A DNA stretch of 64,000 nt from CAWDJT01 sp963828705 (GTDB lineage: Bacteria; Desulfobacterota; Syntrophobacteria; Syntrophobacterales; Syntrophobacteraceae), in contig CAWHGA010000049.1 in NCBI GenBank assembly GCA_963828705.1, forward strand, positions 111,540 to 175,539, in the 5' to 3' direction. The notes under the pieces are model-generated. The model did not search any database. It was not told the DNA's origin and saw only the letters and a program-made list of their open reading frames with translations. A program made the position numbers and the translations under genes. Each line of letters begins with the position of its first letter. Position 1 is the stretch's first letter. Shown here piece by piece: positions 10,723 to 19,652 of the stretch.

Positions 10723-11109
10723 TTACACTCTGCGTCGTTTGGGGGGACGGCACCCATTGTGCGGTATCGCAGTGACATCTTTGATCACGGTGATGTTGAA
10801 CCCGGCTGCCTGAAGAGCCCGTAGAGCGGCTTCCCGTCCGGACCCCGGTCCCTTGACATAGACCTCAATGTTCTGCACACCGTGCTCCATGGCCTTCTTG
10901 GCAACAGTCTCCGCAGCGACCTGAGCGGCGAATGGCGTGCTTTTACGCGAACCCTTGAATCCCTGGCTGCCGGAACTGGCCCAGGCAATGGCATTGCCTG
11001 CCGTGTCGGTTATGGTGATGATGGTGTTATTGAACGTCGATCGGATATGTGCAACGCCGTTCAAGATGTTTTTACGCTCTTTCTTCTTCCGAGATACCGC
11101 TCGTGCCAT
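10723..11109 (-). CDS. rpsK: 30S ribosomal protein uS11
   Basis: 128 residues of platform protein next to the E-site codon. The core AHIRSTFNNTIITITDTAGN and the end HNGCRPPKRRRV are typical. The N-terminus is basic (MARAVSRKKKERKN). It lies between rpsM and rpsD, with 23 bases to the rpsM stop, as in most alpha operons. Complete and unremarkable. Confidence 0.97.
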   Translation of the reverse strand: MARAVSRKKKERKNILNGVAHIRSTFNNTIITITDTAGNAIAWASSGSQGFKGSRKSTPFAAQVAAETVAKKAMEHGVQNIEVYVKGPGSGREAALRALQAAGFNITVIKDVTAIPHNGCRPPKRRRV

Positions 11110-11132
11110 GATTAAGATCTCTCCATCCTAAG

Positions 11133-11504
11133 TTACTTCTTCCGCTTACCCATAACGGAACGGCGAGGCCCCTTCCGGGTACGTGCATTGGTGTGCGTCC
11201 TTTGCCCGCGCACCGGTAGCCCGCGTCGGTGACGCAACCCCCGATAGCAACCAAGGTCCATAAGCCGCTTTATATTCATCGACACTTCCGTGCGCAGATC
11301 GCCTTCCACTTTGCACTTGGAATCGATAACCTGACGGATCCCGGCGATCTGGTCGTCACTCAAAGCATCGCTCTTGGTGTTGGGGTCTACGTTGGCTTCG
11401 TCGAGGATCTTCTGAGACGTAGATCGCCCAATACCGTAGATATAGGTGAGCGCAATCTCAATACGCTTGTTCTTGGGAAGGTCGATACCTGCAATGCGTG
11501 CCAA
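11133..11504 (-). CDS. rpsM: 30S ribosomal protein uS13
   Basis: 123 residues of head protein bridging to the 50S subunit and to P-site tRNA. MARIAGIDLPKNKRIEIALT, the helix-two-turn-helix segment and the basic tail GQRTHTNARTRKGPRRSV are all present. It is directly downstream of rpmJ, 15 bases away. Confidence 0.97.
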   Translation of the reverse strand: MARIAGIDLPKNKRIEIALTYIYGIGRSTSQKILDEANVDPNTKSDALSDDQIAGIRQVIDSKCKVEGDLRTEVSMNIKRLMDLGCYRGLRHRRGLPVRGQRTHTNARTRKGPRRSVMGKRKK

Positions 11505-11519
11505 TGCCCAATCCTCCGA

Positions 11520-11633
11520 TTAACCTTGTCGTTGCTTGTGTCTGGGGTTCTCACAGATCACCCGCACTGTCCCGTGTCGGCGGATAATCTTGCACTTACG
11601 GCAGATGCGTTTGACCGATGCTCGGACTTTCAT
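11520..11633 (-). CDS. rpmJ: 50S ribosomal protein bL36
   Basis: A 37-residue protein. It begins MKVRASVKRICRKCKIIRR and ends CENPRHKQRQG. The zinc ligands C-x2-C, C and H are all present, so this is the zinc-binding form. It stabilises the 23S rRNA junction near the GTPase centre. It lies between infA and rpsM. Confidence 0.97.
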   Translation of the reverse strand: MKVRASVKRICRKCKIIRRHGTVRVICENPRHKQRQG

Positions 11634-11695
11634 GTTCTCCACTCCATTGGTTTGCAGGCCCTTGGATAACAGGCCAAGAACGCACAAACATCAAT

Positions 11696-11917
11696 TCATG
11701 ACTTGGACCGGTAAATGATGCGCCCACGAGTCAGATCATAGGGTGACAACTCGACGGTAACCTTATCGCCTGGAAGAATGCGAATAAAATGCATGCGCAT
11801 CTTGCCGGAGATATGGGCTAACACCCTATGTCCGTTGGCTAACTCCACACGAAACATGGCGTTGGGAAGAGGCTCGACCACAGTACCTTCCACCTCAATG
11901 GCATCTTCTTTGGCCAC
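11696..11917 (-). CDS. infA: Translation initiation factor IF-1
   Basis: A 73-residue OB-fold protein that fills the A site during initiation. The core NAMFRVELANGHRVLAHISG and VELSPYDLTRGRIIYR is canonical. I chose GTG 11917, which gives the family N-terminus MAKEDAIEVEG and has AAAGGATG upstream; an ATG at 11926 would add three residues. It sits between map and rpmJ, the classic secY-adk-map-infA-rpmJ order. Confidence 0.95.
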   Translation of the reverse strand: MAKEDAIEVEGTVVEPLPNAMFRVELANGHRVLAHISGKMRMHFIRILPGDKVTVELSPYDLTRGRIIYRSKS

Positions 11918-12015
11918 GCTACTCATCCTTTCACATGGGAACTGCACCGCTCACCGCCTAACAATCTCGCAACAGTAACATTTGAGCTTACTTGTATTTG
12001 CTACCATTGTCAAAA

Positions 12016-12771
12016 TCAATCTTCCAGCCGCGACAAAATATCAGGGCCGTTTTCCGTGATGGCAATGGTATGCTCAAAATGCGCCGAAAGCCCTCGGTCA
12101 ACAGTGACCGCCGTCCACCGATCGGATAGGATTTCCACTTCAGCCCTTCCCTGGTTGATCATCGGCTCGATGGCCAATACTAGTCCGGGTTTCAGCTTGA
12201 TACCCTTGCCAGGTAACCCGTAGTTGGGTATCTGCGGGCTCTCGTGCAACCGTTGACCAATTCCATGCCCGACAAATTCACGGACCACGGAAAACCCATG
12301 CTGTTCAACAAAGCTTTGGATAGCATGAGAAATATCAGAAAGCCGATTGCTGACCTTGGCCTGCTCGATCCCTTTGTAGAGGGCCGCTTGTGTCACCGCG
12401 CACAGCTTGCTGGCATTTTCCTCGATTTCGCCCACAGGGACGGTGATGGCGGCATCACCATAGTAGCCGTCCACCACAACCCCGTAATCGATGCTGATAA
12501 TGTCCCCTTCCCGCAAGCGCCTGGTACGCGAGGGCATACCATGCACCACCTCCTCGTTGACTGAGGTGCAAAGCGCATACGGATAACCGTGATAACCCTT
12601 GAAGGCAGGCTTTGCGTTTCGCTTGGTCGCCAATTCTTCGCTTAGCTCATTGAGATGCCAGGTCGTCACATCCGGTCGAATCTCCTCCTTAAGAACCTGC
12701 AGTATTTCTGCAACAATCTGACAGGCCTTGCGGATTTTTTCGATCTCCCGCGGGGACTTTATAATGACCAA
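12016..12771 (-). CDS. map: Methionine aminopeptidase, type I
   Basis: A 251-residue metalloenzyme that removes the initiator Met from nascent proteins. Metal ligands are visible in order: SIDYGVVVDGYYGDAAIT (two Asp), GHGIG (His), LAIEPM (Glu) and FEHTIAI (Glu). I place the start at TTG 12771, giving MVIIKSPREIEKIRKA, the family N-terminus. AGAGGCGGG lies upstream. The frame runs back to 12879 only by overlapping adk. It is 13 bases after the adk stop. Confidence 0.93.
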   Translation of the reverse strand: MVIIKSPREIEKIRKACQIVAEILQVLKEEIRPDVTTWHLNELSEELATKRNAKPAFKGYHGYPYALCTSVNEEVVHGMPSRTRRLREGDIISIDYGVVVDGYYGDAAITVPVGEIEENASKLCAVTQAALYKGIEQAKVSNRLSDISHAIQSFVEQHGFSVVREFVGHGIGQRLHESPQIPNYGLPGKGIKLKPGLVLAIEPMINQGRAEVEILSDRWTAVTVDRGLSAHFEHTIAITENGPDILSRLED

Positions 12772-12784
12772 TGGGTCCCGCCTC

Positions 12785-13426
12785 TTACCCCAAGACAGCA
12801 GTAATGCGCCCGAAGATTTCTTCCATGGGTCCGACTCCGACAATACTTCGCAGCTTCCCCTGTTTCTGGTAATAATCAATTAGCGGTTTGGTCTGCTTGT
12901 CGTAGACTTCCAACCGAGATTTGACTGTGGTTTCATTGTCGTCGTCCCGCTGATAGAGTTCGCCGTTACACTTGTCACAGACCCCTTCCTTCTTTGGCGG
13001 GTCAAACATAACGTGGAAACCACCGCCGCAGCCACGGCAGGTACGACGCCCAGTCAAACGACCGACCAGTTCTCCACTGGGCACTTCGATACAGATAACA
13101 TCATTGATCTTCTGGTTCAGACCGCCGAGCATGCCGTCCAATGCTTCGGCTTGGCTCACATTGCGCGGAAAGCCATCCAGCATATAGCCCTTGGCGCAGT
13201 CGTTTTTCTGAATCCGCTCTTTGACCAAACCGATAACCACACTGTCTGCAACCAACTCACCTTTATCCATATACTTCTTGGCTTCAAGACCCAGAGGCGT
13301 GCCTTCCTTGAGAGCAGCGCGCAACATGTCCCCGGTAGAGATCTGCGGAATACCATAGCGATCGATCAGTCGCTTTGCTTGAGTACCTTTGCCTGCACCC
13401 GGTGGGCCCAACAAAATGATGTTCAT
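12785..13426 (-). CDS. adk: Adenylate kinase
   Basis: 213 residues; interconverts ATP + AMP and 2 ADP. P-loop GPPGAGKGTQA begins at residue 7. AMP-binding TGDMLRAA and DGFPRN are intact. The LID carries C-x2-C ... C-x2-C (CRGCGG, CDKCNG), the zinc-binding form common outside the gamma- and betaproteobacteria. The start at 13426 gives MNIILLGPPG; earlier in-frame starts lack family support. It lies between secY and map. Confidence 0.96.
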   Translation of the reverse strand: MNIILLGPPGAGKGTQAKRLIDRYGIPQISTGDMLRAALKEGTPLGLEAKKYMDKGELVADSVVIGLVKERIQKNDCAKGYMLDGFPRNVSQAEALDGMLGGLNQKINDVICIEVPSGELVGRLTGRRTCRGCGGGFHVMFDPPKKEGVCDKCNGELYQRDDDNETTVKSRLEVYDKQTKPLIDYYQKQGKLRSIVGVGPMEEIFGRITAVLG

Positions 13427-13537
13427 CGTTATCTTCCTCCCTATTCCCATTGTGTGAAGCTCGGCCAATGTTACCATAGCGCCATATCATCACAGGACCC
13501 CCAAGGCTTCATCGCCTCGCCAGCCCTGCACGATCCC

Positions 13538-14845
13538 TTAACGACGCCCCCGAAGCCGTGTTTTCTTGAGAAACCCCTCGTAGTTGCGGGTCAACATGTG
13601 GGCCTCAATTTGTGCCACAGTGTCCATGGCCACACCAACAACGATCAATAGAGCGGTCCCACCGAAATAGAATGGAACGTTGAATTTCTTGATGAGAAAC
13701 GTCGGTAGAATACACACAATCGAGACATACAAAGCCCCGCCCATGGTGATGCGACTAAGAACCCGGTCAATGTACTCAGCAGTAGACCTTCCAGGGCGGA
13801 TGCCGGGTATAAAGCCCCCGTGTTTCTTCATATTGTCTGCAACCTCTATAGGATTGAAGACAATAGCGGTGTAGAAGTAACAAAAGAAAATGATGAACCC
13901 TATATAAAGGAGGTCATGAGCCCAATATCCTGGTCCCAAAAGAGTAGCAACTGACTTCACCCAGTCAACATTGATAAAGCTAGCAACAGTGGCCGGGAAC
14001 ATAATGATGGAAGATGCAAAAATGGGTGGAATGACCCCAGATGTATTCACTTTGAGTGGAAGATGGGTATTTTGCCCACCGTACACTCGTCTCCCCACTA
14101 CCCGTTTGGCGTACTGCACTGTTATGCGCCGCTGGCCCCGCTCCACATAAATGATGCAGGCCACCACAATCACCATCATGACCGCCAGAAACAACACCGC
14201 GAATACGCTAATTTCGCTGGTTCGAGCCAAATTCCAGGTATTGCCCAAGGCGTTGGGAATGCCCGCAACGATACCGGCAAAGATGATGAGTGATATGCCG
14301 TTGCCGATCCCGCGCTCCGTGATCTGCTCACCCAACCACATGATGAAGGCGGTGCCCGAGGTGAGAGTAATCACCGTAATGATGCGAAACCCCCAGCCAG
14401 GAACCAGCACCACCATCTCGCCTCCAGGCCCGGTCATACCCTCCAGACCCACCGAAATAAAGAAACCCTGGATGATGCTCAGGACCACCGTACCGTAACG
14501 GGTGTACTGGGTGATTTTTTTCCTGCCGGCCTCCCCCTCCTTGCTGAGCCGCTCCAGCAGCGGCACCACGACCGTAAGCAATTGGAGAATAATGGAAGCA
14601 CTGATATAAGGCATGATACCGAGCGCAAACACAGACAACTGGCTGAGCGCGCCACCGGAAAACATATCAAAAAGACCCAGCAACGTGCCCTGGGCCGCCT
14701 TAAAAAAGGCTCCTAGCGCTTCGTTGTTGATCCCGGGTGTGGGAACGTGGGACCCGATCCGGTACACCGCCAGCAAAAACAAGCTGGTGAGGATCCGGCG
14801 CTTTAGTTCTGGTATTTTGCCAATATTCTGGAAACCCGTTAACAC
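13538..14845 (-). CDS. secY: Protein translocase subunit SecY
   Basis: A 435-residue inner-membrane channel with ten predicted membrane helices. It exports unfolded proteins with SecE, SecG and SecA and inserts membrane proteins with the ribosome. Recognised segments are SHVPTPGI, the plug region LFDMFSGGALSQLS, the cytoplasmic loop around GQRRITVQYAKRVVGRR, and GFIPGIRPG. It lies between rplO and adk. SecE is encoded far upstream at 38695. Complete. Confidence 0.97.
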   Translation of the reverse strand: MLTGFQNIGKIPELKRRILTSLFLLAVYRIGSHVPTPGINNEALGAFFKAAQGTLLGLFDMFSGGALSQLSVFALGIMPYISASIILQLLTVVVPLLERLSKEGEAGRKKITQYTRYGTVVLSIIQGFFISVGLEGMTGPGGEMVVLVPGWGFRIITVITLTSGTAFIMWLGEQITERGIGNGISLIIFAGIVAGIPNALGNTWNLARTSEISVFAVLFLAVMMVIVVACIIYVERGQRRITVQYAKRVVGRRVYGGQNTHLPLKVNTSGVIPPIFASSIIMFPATVASFINVDWVKSVATLLGPGYWAHDLLYIGFIIFFCYFYTAIVFNPIEVADNMKKHGGFIPGIRPGRSTAEYIDRVLSRITMGGALYVSIVCILPTFLIKKFNVPFYFGGTALLIVVGVAMDTVAQIEAHMLTRNYEGFLKKTRLRGRR

Positions 14846-14867
14846 TGCCTGCGTCCCCTTTGGCTCT

Positions 14868-15305
14868 TTAGATCAATTCGACGCGACCGCCAACAGCTTC
14901 AATTTTGCTTTTGGCCGCCGCACTGGCCACATGTACGCGCACGGTCAGTGCTTTGGTAATTTCACCCTGAGCCAACAGCTTGATGCCGCTGCGAAGCTTC
15001 TTCACCACAGCTTGCATCAGCTGTTCCGGTCCCACTTCACTCCCCTCAGCAAACTGCTCCAAGTCACGCACATTGACCAGACTGTAATGCTTCTTAAAGA
15101 TATTGGTGAAGCCGCGCTTCGGCAAACGTCGTTGCAGAGGCATCTGACCGCCTTCAAACCATGGTGGAGTACCACCGCCGGAACGCGCCTTCTGCCCTTT
15201 GGCTCCTTTGCCAGCGGTCTTCCCCAGTCCCGAGCCGGAACCACGGCCGACGCGTTTTCTCGTCTTCTTTGCCCCAGGTGCTGGAGCGAGGTCTTCAAGT
15301 CTCAT
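14868..15305 (-). CDS. rplO: 50S ribosomal protein uL15
   Basis: 145 residues, late-assembling in the large subunit. The long basic N-terminal arm (RKRVGRGSGSGLGKTAGKGAKGQ, trimmed here to GRGSGSGLGKTAGKG) threads into 23S rRNA; the globular end ALTVRVHVASAAAKSKIE is typical. MRLEDLAPAPG at 15305 matches the family start; an ATG four codons upstream is possible. Confidence 0.95.
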   Translation of the reverse strand: MRLEDLAPAPGAKKTRKRVGRGSGSGLGKTAGKGAKGQKARSGGGTPPWFEGGQMPLQRRLPKRGFTNIFKKHYSLVNVRDLEQFAEGSEVGPEQLMQAVVKKLRSGIKLLAQGEITKALTVRVHVASAAAKSKIEAVGGRVELI

Positions 15306-15332
15306 TGAGCTATCCATCCTGAGAGCTGCATC

Positions 15333-15521
15333 TCATGCTTGTTGTTCATTAATCTGAACCAAATGCTGGACCTTGCGGATAGCACCCAGAATCTGAGGCG
15401 TACTGTACACCGTCACCATCTTATTGACATAACTGAGCCCCAGTCCCTGCAAGATCTTGCGATGGCTCTCGGGCCGCCCAATGGGGCTTCGGACAAGTTT
15501 CACCTGAATGGGTACACCCAT
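15333..15521 (-). CDS. rpmD: 50S ribosomal protein uL30
   Basis: 62 residues: KLVRSPIGRPESHRKILQGL and NKMVTVYSTPQILGAIRKV are the family signature. I chose ATG 15521, 8 bases after AGGAGG. The frame opens at 15566, but that start would overlap the rpsE stop and adds 15 non-family residues. Lies between rpsE and rplO. Confidence 0.95.
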   Translation of the reverse strand: MGVPIQVKLVRSPIGRPESHRKILQGLGLSYVNKMVTVYSTPQILGAIRKVQHLVQINEQQA

Positions 15522-15549
15522 TTGAATTTCCTCCTGCGTTCCATATCCC

Positions 15550-16050
15550 TCACGCTCTGAGCTCATGCGGATCGAGCCCGCGGCGCTTGCCTATCTGCTC
15601 GGCGCTTCGCAAGCTTTTTAAACCCTTGAGGGTAGCCTTGACGACGTTATGAGCATTCCGGGAACCCAGGCATTTGGTCAGAATATTGCCGATGCCAGAA
15701 GCTTCCATAATAGCTCGAACGGCTCCTCCAGCGATGATTCCGGTACCCTGCGAAGCCGGACGCAGCACGACCGTTGCAGCTCCAAAAGAAGCGACTGCTT
15801 CGTGCGGTATGGTCCCATTAGTGATGGGTATCGCGAACATGTTTCGCTTAGCGTTGTCAAGGCCTTTGCGAATCGCTTCCGGAACCTCGTTGGCCTTACC
15901 CAAACCAAATCCGACTTTGCCGTTGCCATCGCCCGCGACGACAATGGCACTGAAGGAGAACCGACGCCCACCTTTCACTACCTTAGCCACGCGGCTGATA
16001 TGGACGACCTTGTCTATCAACTGCAGTTCACTGGATTCCACTGACAACAA
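15550..16050 (-). CDS. rpsE: 30S ribosomal protein uS5
   Basis: 166 residues. The dsRNA-binding-like N-terminal half has VVKGGRRFSFSAIVV and GDGNGKVGFGLGKA; the second half has HNVVKATLKGLKSL. It sits at the mRNA entry and helps decoding accuracy. Spc-operon position between rplR and rpmD. Complete. Confidence 0.96.
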   Translation of the reverse strand: MLSVESSELQLIDKVVHISRVAKVVKGGRRFSFSAIVVAGDGNGKVGFGLGKANEVPEAIRKGLDNAKRNMFAIPITNGTIPHEAVASFGAATVVLRPASQGTGIIAGGAVRAIMEASGIGNILTKCLGSRNAHNVVKATLKGLKSLRSAEQIGKRRGLDPHELRA

Positions 16051-16094
16051 GCCTTGCCTCCTCGGATTCTCTGCCCATGAATCGACAGATGTGA

Positions 16095-16466
16095 TCAGAA
16101 CTCTAAACCAGCCTCTCGCGCTGAATCAGCCAAGGCGCGAACACGACCGTGATAGATGTATCCGTTCCGGTCAAATACCACTCTGGTGATCCCCTGGCTC
16201 TTGGCCTTGTTCGCAACCATTTGCCCCACGCGTTGCGCTGCACCGACCTTGCCCTGGGCGAGTTCCATCTGTTTGAATTCGGGCGCCACTGTTGACGCCG
16301 ACACCAAGGTCACACCCTGCACATCATCGATGATCTGGGCGTAAATGTGCTTATCACTGCGAAACACACACAGGCGAGGCCGCTCGGAAGATCCCTGGAC
16401 CCGCTTGCGCACCCGCAGCTTGCGTTTCAGGCGGGCCACCGTGCGTGGGTTCGTTTTTGAAGCCAT
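16095..16466 (-). CDS. rplR: 50S ribosomal protein uL18
   Basis: 123 residues; binds 5S rRNA with uL5. RPRLCVFRSDKHIYAQIIDD and FDRNGYIYHGRVRALADSARE are diagnostic. The basic N-terminal extension (about 25 residues) contacts rRNA. 17 bases separate it from the rplF stop. Confidence 0.96.
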   Translation of the reverse strand: MASKTNPRTVARLKRKLRVRKRVQGSSERPRLCVFRSDKHIYAQIIDDVQGVTLVSASTVAPEFKQMELAQGKVGAAQRVGQMVANKAKSQGITRVVFDRNGYIYHGRVRALADSAREAGLEF

Positions 16467-16483
16467 GCCCCATTCCCCCTTTT

Positions 16484-17026
16484 CTATTTCTTGCCGCCAG
16501 CCTTGCCCACCTTGCGGAACACGTGTTCACCAACGTAGCGAATCCCCTTGCCCTTGTATGGCTCGCAGGCACGCAACGCCCGGATCCGCGCAGCAGTCTG
16601 ACCCAACAGCTCGTTTTCAATACCCTCCAGCCGAATGACGCTCTGCTTATCAATGGATGCCGTGATTCCCGGCGGCAAGGCGAATTCAATTGGATGCGAA
16701 TACCCAAGACTTAAATTGAGCACATTGCTTTGCACACTAACACGATAGCCAACACCGGCAATCTCCAGGCTCTTGACAAAGCCTTGACTGACGCCAACCA
16801 CCATATTGCTGACCAGAGCACGCATCAAACCATGAATCCCCCGGCTCGTTTCGGTGTCGTCGTGGCGCTTGATGGCAATGCTCTCAGCGTCGATTTCCGC
16901 GTCCACTTTAGTATGGATCGTCCGCGACAAGGTCCCCTTTGGTCCCTTGACCGTCAGAACCTGTCCCTGTAATGAGGCCGTAACCCCTTTTGGCAGGGTG
17001 ATGGGTCGCTTACCCACGCGTGACAT
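16484..17026 (-). CDS. rplF: 50S ribosomal protein uL6
   Basis: 180 residues in two repeated alpha/beta halves, near the factor-binding site. MSRVGKRPITLPKGV opens the protein, and RACEPYKGKGIRYVGEHV closes it with a Lys-rich tail. In the spc operon between rpsH and rplR. Confidence 0.97.
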   Translation of the reverse strand: MSRVGKRPITLPKGVTASLQGQVLTVKGPKGTLSRTIHTKVDAEIDAESIAIKRHDDTETSRGIHGLMRALVSNMVVGVSQGFVKSLEIAGVGYRVSVQSNVLNLSLGYSHPIEFALPPGITASIDKQSVIRLEGIENELLGQTAARIRALRACEPYKGKGIRYVGEHVFRKVGKAGGKK

Positions 17027-17100
17027 CTTGTTGCTCCTCTCCCTGAGCCCTTAACAATGCTCCCAGTATAGCCGCTGAATGTCAGCGCGCTCCCGGAAGA

Positions 17101-17499
17101 CTACCAGATGGAACACAACAGCTCGCCGCCAACCCTTTGCTTGCGTGCCTCACGGTCTGTCATCAGCCCCTTGGAAGTCGAGACAATGGCAACTCCGAGA
17201 CCGTTCATGACCCGTGGCATGTCACCATGCCCGACATACACCCTGCGGCTGGGTTTGCTGATGCGTTTGATACTCGCGATAGCAGTTTCTCGCTGCTCAC
17301 TATACTTGAGCTGAATCCTCAGGATCCCCTGCTTGTCGTCGCGGATAAACTTGAAATTCTTGATATAGCCCTCTTCCTTAAGAATCCTGGCGATACTCGC
17401 CTTAATCCGGGAAGCGGGAATATCCACCTTTTCGAATCGAGCCTTTTGAGCATTTTTAATTCGAATCAAAAAATCAGCAATTGGATCTGCTACCGCCAT
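17101..17499 (-). CDS. rpsH: 30S ribosomal protein uS8
   Basis: 132 residues; central-domain 16S binder and, in E. coli, the translational repressor of the spc operon. DPIADFLIRIKNAQKA at the N-terminus and STSKGLMTDREARKQRVGGELLC at the C-terminus (the latter given in part: GLMTDREARKQ) are typical. It follows rpsN. Confidence 0.96.
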   Translation of the reverse strand: MAVADPIADFLIRIKNAQKARFEKVDIPASRIKASIARILKEEGYIKNFKFIRDDKQGILRIQLKYSEQRETAIASIKRISKPSRRVYVGHGDMPRVMNGLGVAIVSTSKGLMTDREARKQRVGGELLCSIW

Positions 17500-17538
17500 A
17501 AGGTTGTACTCCTCACACCATCACCACATATCATTATC

Positions 17539-17724
17539 CTACCAGCTGGACTTGACCACTCCGGGAAGCTCCCCGTTGAGCGCCATGGACCGAAAACAGA
17601 TGCGGCAGATACCGAACCTGCGGAGATAGGCCCGCGGCCGCCCGCAGAGAGGGCAACGATTATATGCCCGCACGCTGAACTTGGGCTTCCGACTGGCTTT
17701 TGCAATCATTGATTTCTTAGCCAA
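17539..17724 (-). CDS. rpsN: 30S ribosomal protein uS14, short zinc-binding form
   Basis: 61 residues, the C+ type with four Cys (RCPLCGRP, GICRICFRS) holding zinc in the 30S head. The start is TTG 17724, giving MAKKSMIAKASRKPKF with GAGGAGG 5 bases upstream. The ATG codons at 17766 and 17763 would add 14 residues unlike the family. Lies between rplE and rpsH. Confidence 0.95.
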   Translation of the reverse strand: MAKKSMIAKASRKPKFSVRAYNRCPLCGRPRAYLRRFGICRICFRSMALNGELPGVVKSSW

Positions 17725-17762
17725 GGTTTCCTCCTCGATTGCGAATCCAGAACAAGCGATCA

Positions 17763-18302
17763 TCAACTTCTAAACGGCATACCCATCAGAGCGAGAAGCT
17801 CGCGAGCTTCTTCATCTTTCTGGGCAGTCGTCACGATGGTGATGTTCATTCCCTTGATCTTGTCAATCTTGTCGTAGTCGATCTCAGGGAAGATGATCTG
17901 CTCCTTAACTCCGACGGTAAAATTCCCGCGACCATCAAAACCCCGCGGAGAAACTCCGCGAAAGTCACGCACTCGGGGCAGGGCCACGTTGACCAGCTTG
18001 TCCAGGAACTCATACATCCGCTGGCCACGCAAGGTCACCATACAACCAATGGGCATCCCTTTGCGAAGCTTGAACGTCGCAATGCTCTGTTTGGCCCGAG
18101 TTATCACCGGTTTCTGTCCGCTGATGGCGGCCAGCTCCTCGGCAGCCGAGTCAAGGATCTTGACGTTCTGAATAGCCTCCCCCAAACCCATATTGAGCAC
18201 AATCTTGCTCAGCCTTGGAACCTGCATTGGACTCCGGTATTCAAACCGTTCCTGCAGCTTTGGGACGACCTCATTTTCATACTTCTCTAACAAGCGCGCC
18301 AT
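17763..18302 (-). CDS. rplE: 50S ribosomal protein uL5
   Basis: 179 residues; carries 5S rRNA into the central protuberance. ARLLEKYENEVVPKLQERF opens it; VTLRGQRMYEFLDKLVNVALP and DFRGVSPRGFDGRGN are diagnostic. The start at 18302 is the family one; the frame extends to 18425 only across the rplX end. 49 bases follow rplX. Confidence 0.96.
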   Translation of the reverse strand: MARLLEKYENEVVPKLQERFEYRSPMQVPRLSKIVLNMGLGEAIQNVKILDSAAEELAAISGQKPVITRAKQSIATFKLRKGMPIGCMVTLRGQRMYEFLDKLVNVALPRVRDFRGVSPRGFDGRGNFTVGVKEQIIFPEIDYDKIDKIKGMNITIVTTAQKDEEARELLALMGMPFRS

Positions 18303-18351
18303 GAATAACCTCCACTGCCCTCCCTGCACTGCGGCGTCGTGGTGGACGTCA

Positions 18352-18681
18352 CTACTCGATGACTTCGTTACACTTCTTGCAGAAACGGACCTTCTGCTTA
18401 TCATCGAGCATTCTATAGCCCACACGGGTAGGGTCGGTACATTTTGAACAAACGAGCATCAAATTCGACACATGGATCGGCGATTCCTTTTCCAGAATCC
18501 CGCCCTGACGATTTTGGGCTCCGGGGCGCATATGTCGCTTGACCATATTGAGCTTTTCAACAATCGCCCGATCTTTCTTGGGAATGACTCTCATTATCCG
18601 TCCGGTCTTGCCCTTTTCCTTGCCGGCAATAACCATCACCACGTCATTCTTCTTTATGTGGTACTTCTTATGACTCAGCAT
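18352..18681 (-). CDS. rplX: 50S ribosomal protein uL24
   Basis: 109 residues with an N-terminal KOW domain (IKKNDVVMVIAGKEKGKTGR) that starts 23S assembly. A C-terminal pair of C-x2-C motifs (LVCSKC, RFCKKC) is present, as in many non-enteric L24 proteins. The start at 18681 (MLSHKKYHIKK) follows GGAG; ATGs at 18699 and 18696 are alternatives. Confidence 0.94.
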   Translation of the reverse strand: MLSHKKYHIKKNDVVMVIAGKEKGKTGRIMRVIPKKDRAIVEKLNMVKRHMRPGAQNRQGGILEKESPIHVSNLMLVCSKCTDPTRVGYRMLDDKQKVRFCKKCNEVIE

Positions 18682-18705
18682 GAAATCCAACTCCATCATC
18701 CCCCA

Positions 18706-19074
18706 TCAAAGCACTTCAGGTGCAAGCGAAATGATCTTGGTGAATTGCTTGGCACGCAACTCCCGGGCAACAGGCCCAAAGATGCGGGTGCCGATCGGTT
18801 CTTTGGCGGCATTGATGAGCACTGCAGAGTTCTCATCAAACTTGATATAGGAACCGTCTGGACGCCGCACTTCTTTTTTGGTGCGAACGATGACCGCTCT
18901 GAGGACATCACCCTTCTTGACCTTAGCATTGGGTATTGCTTCTTTCACGGACACCACCACAATATCCCCCACCGTAGCATAGCGCCTGCGGGTACCCCCC
19001 AGCACCTTGATGCAGTAAAGCTGCTTGGCACCTGAGTTGTCTGCGGCATTCAAACGAGTTTCCGCCTGGATCAT
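18706..19074 (-). CDS. rplN: 50S ribosomal protein uL14
   Basis: 122 residues of the inter-subunit bridge. MIQAETRLNAADNSGAKQL and GDIVVVSVKEAIPNAKVKKG are invariant-type segments; the tail EVL is complete. Between rpsQ and rplX. Confidence 0.97.
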   Translation of the reverse strand: MIQAETRLNAADNSGAKQLYCIKVLGGTRRRYATVGDIVVVSVKEAIPNAKVKKGDVLRAVIVRTKKEVRRPDGSYIKFDENSAVLINAAKEPIGTRIFGPVARELRAKQFTKIISLAPEVL

Positions 19075-19174
19075 GATTCACTCCCTCTCTGAACTACGCA
19101 ATCGTGCCGAGGTCTTCCTTCGCTTGGTGCCACAACTCGGTCACGACATCCTCTGGCCACCACCTGATAAGTGT

Positions 19175-19438
19175 CTAAAGCAGCTGAACCTTTTCAAGGA
19201 TTGCAACAACCACCCAGCGTTTGGTCTTGCTCAGCGGTCTGCTCTCTTCGATGAGCACCCGATCACCCACCTGGCACTGGTTCTCGGCGTCGTGCGCGCT
19301 GAACTTGTTCCGTCGGCGGATGTACTTCTTGTACTTGGGGTGAGCCACCATCCGCTCGACCGTAACTACCACCGTCTTATCCATCCTGTTGCTGGCCACC
19401 ACACCAACCCGAGTTTTCTTCTTAGCAGTCTCTTCCAT
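19175..19438 (-). CDS. rpsQ: 30S ribosomal protein uS17
   Basis: An 87-residue OB-fold protein that binds 16S helix 11. VGVVASNRMDKTVVVTVER and the KYKKYIRR loop are typical, as is IEESRPLSKTKRW. It is 7 bases after rpmC. 100 bases separate it from rplN; I see no gene there. Confidence 0.96.
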   Translation of the reverse strand: MEETAKKKTRVGVVASNRMDKTVVVTVERMVAHPKYKKYIRRRNKFSAHDAENQCQVGDRVLIEESRPLSKTKRWVVVAILEKVQLL

Positions 19439-19445
19439 TTTCCTG

Positions 19446-19652
19446 TTACCCTCTCGCCCTGGCTCCTGCTTCCTGCTCGGAAAGCACGGTCAGCACCTGC
19501 GCAATACCCTGGCGGGTCTTGCGGATCTGTGCGCTATTTTCCAGTTGGCCGGTGGCGTGCTGGAACCTCAGATTGAAAAGAGCCTCTCGAAGCTCCCTTT
19601 CTTTCTGGGTTAGCTCGTCCTTGGTCATTTCGCGAAGACTAGTGATCTTCAT
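19446..19652 (-). CDS. rpmC: 50S ribosomal protein uL29
   Basis: 68 residues forming two long helices at the exit tunnel, where signal recognition particle and trigger factor dock. LREMTKDELTQKERELREAL and FNLRFQHATGQLENSAQIR are diagnostic. Its ATG overlaps the rplP stop by 4 bases (translational coupling). Confidence 0.95.
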   Translation of the reverse strand: MKITSLREMTKDELTQKERELREALFNLRFQHATGQLENSAQIRKTRQGIAQVLTVLSEQEAGARARG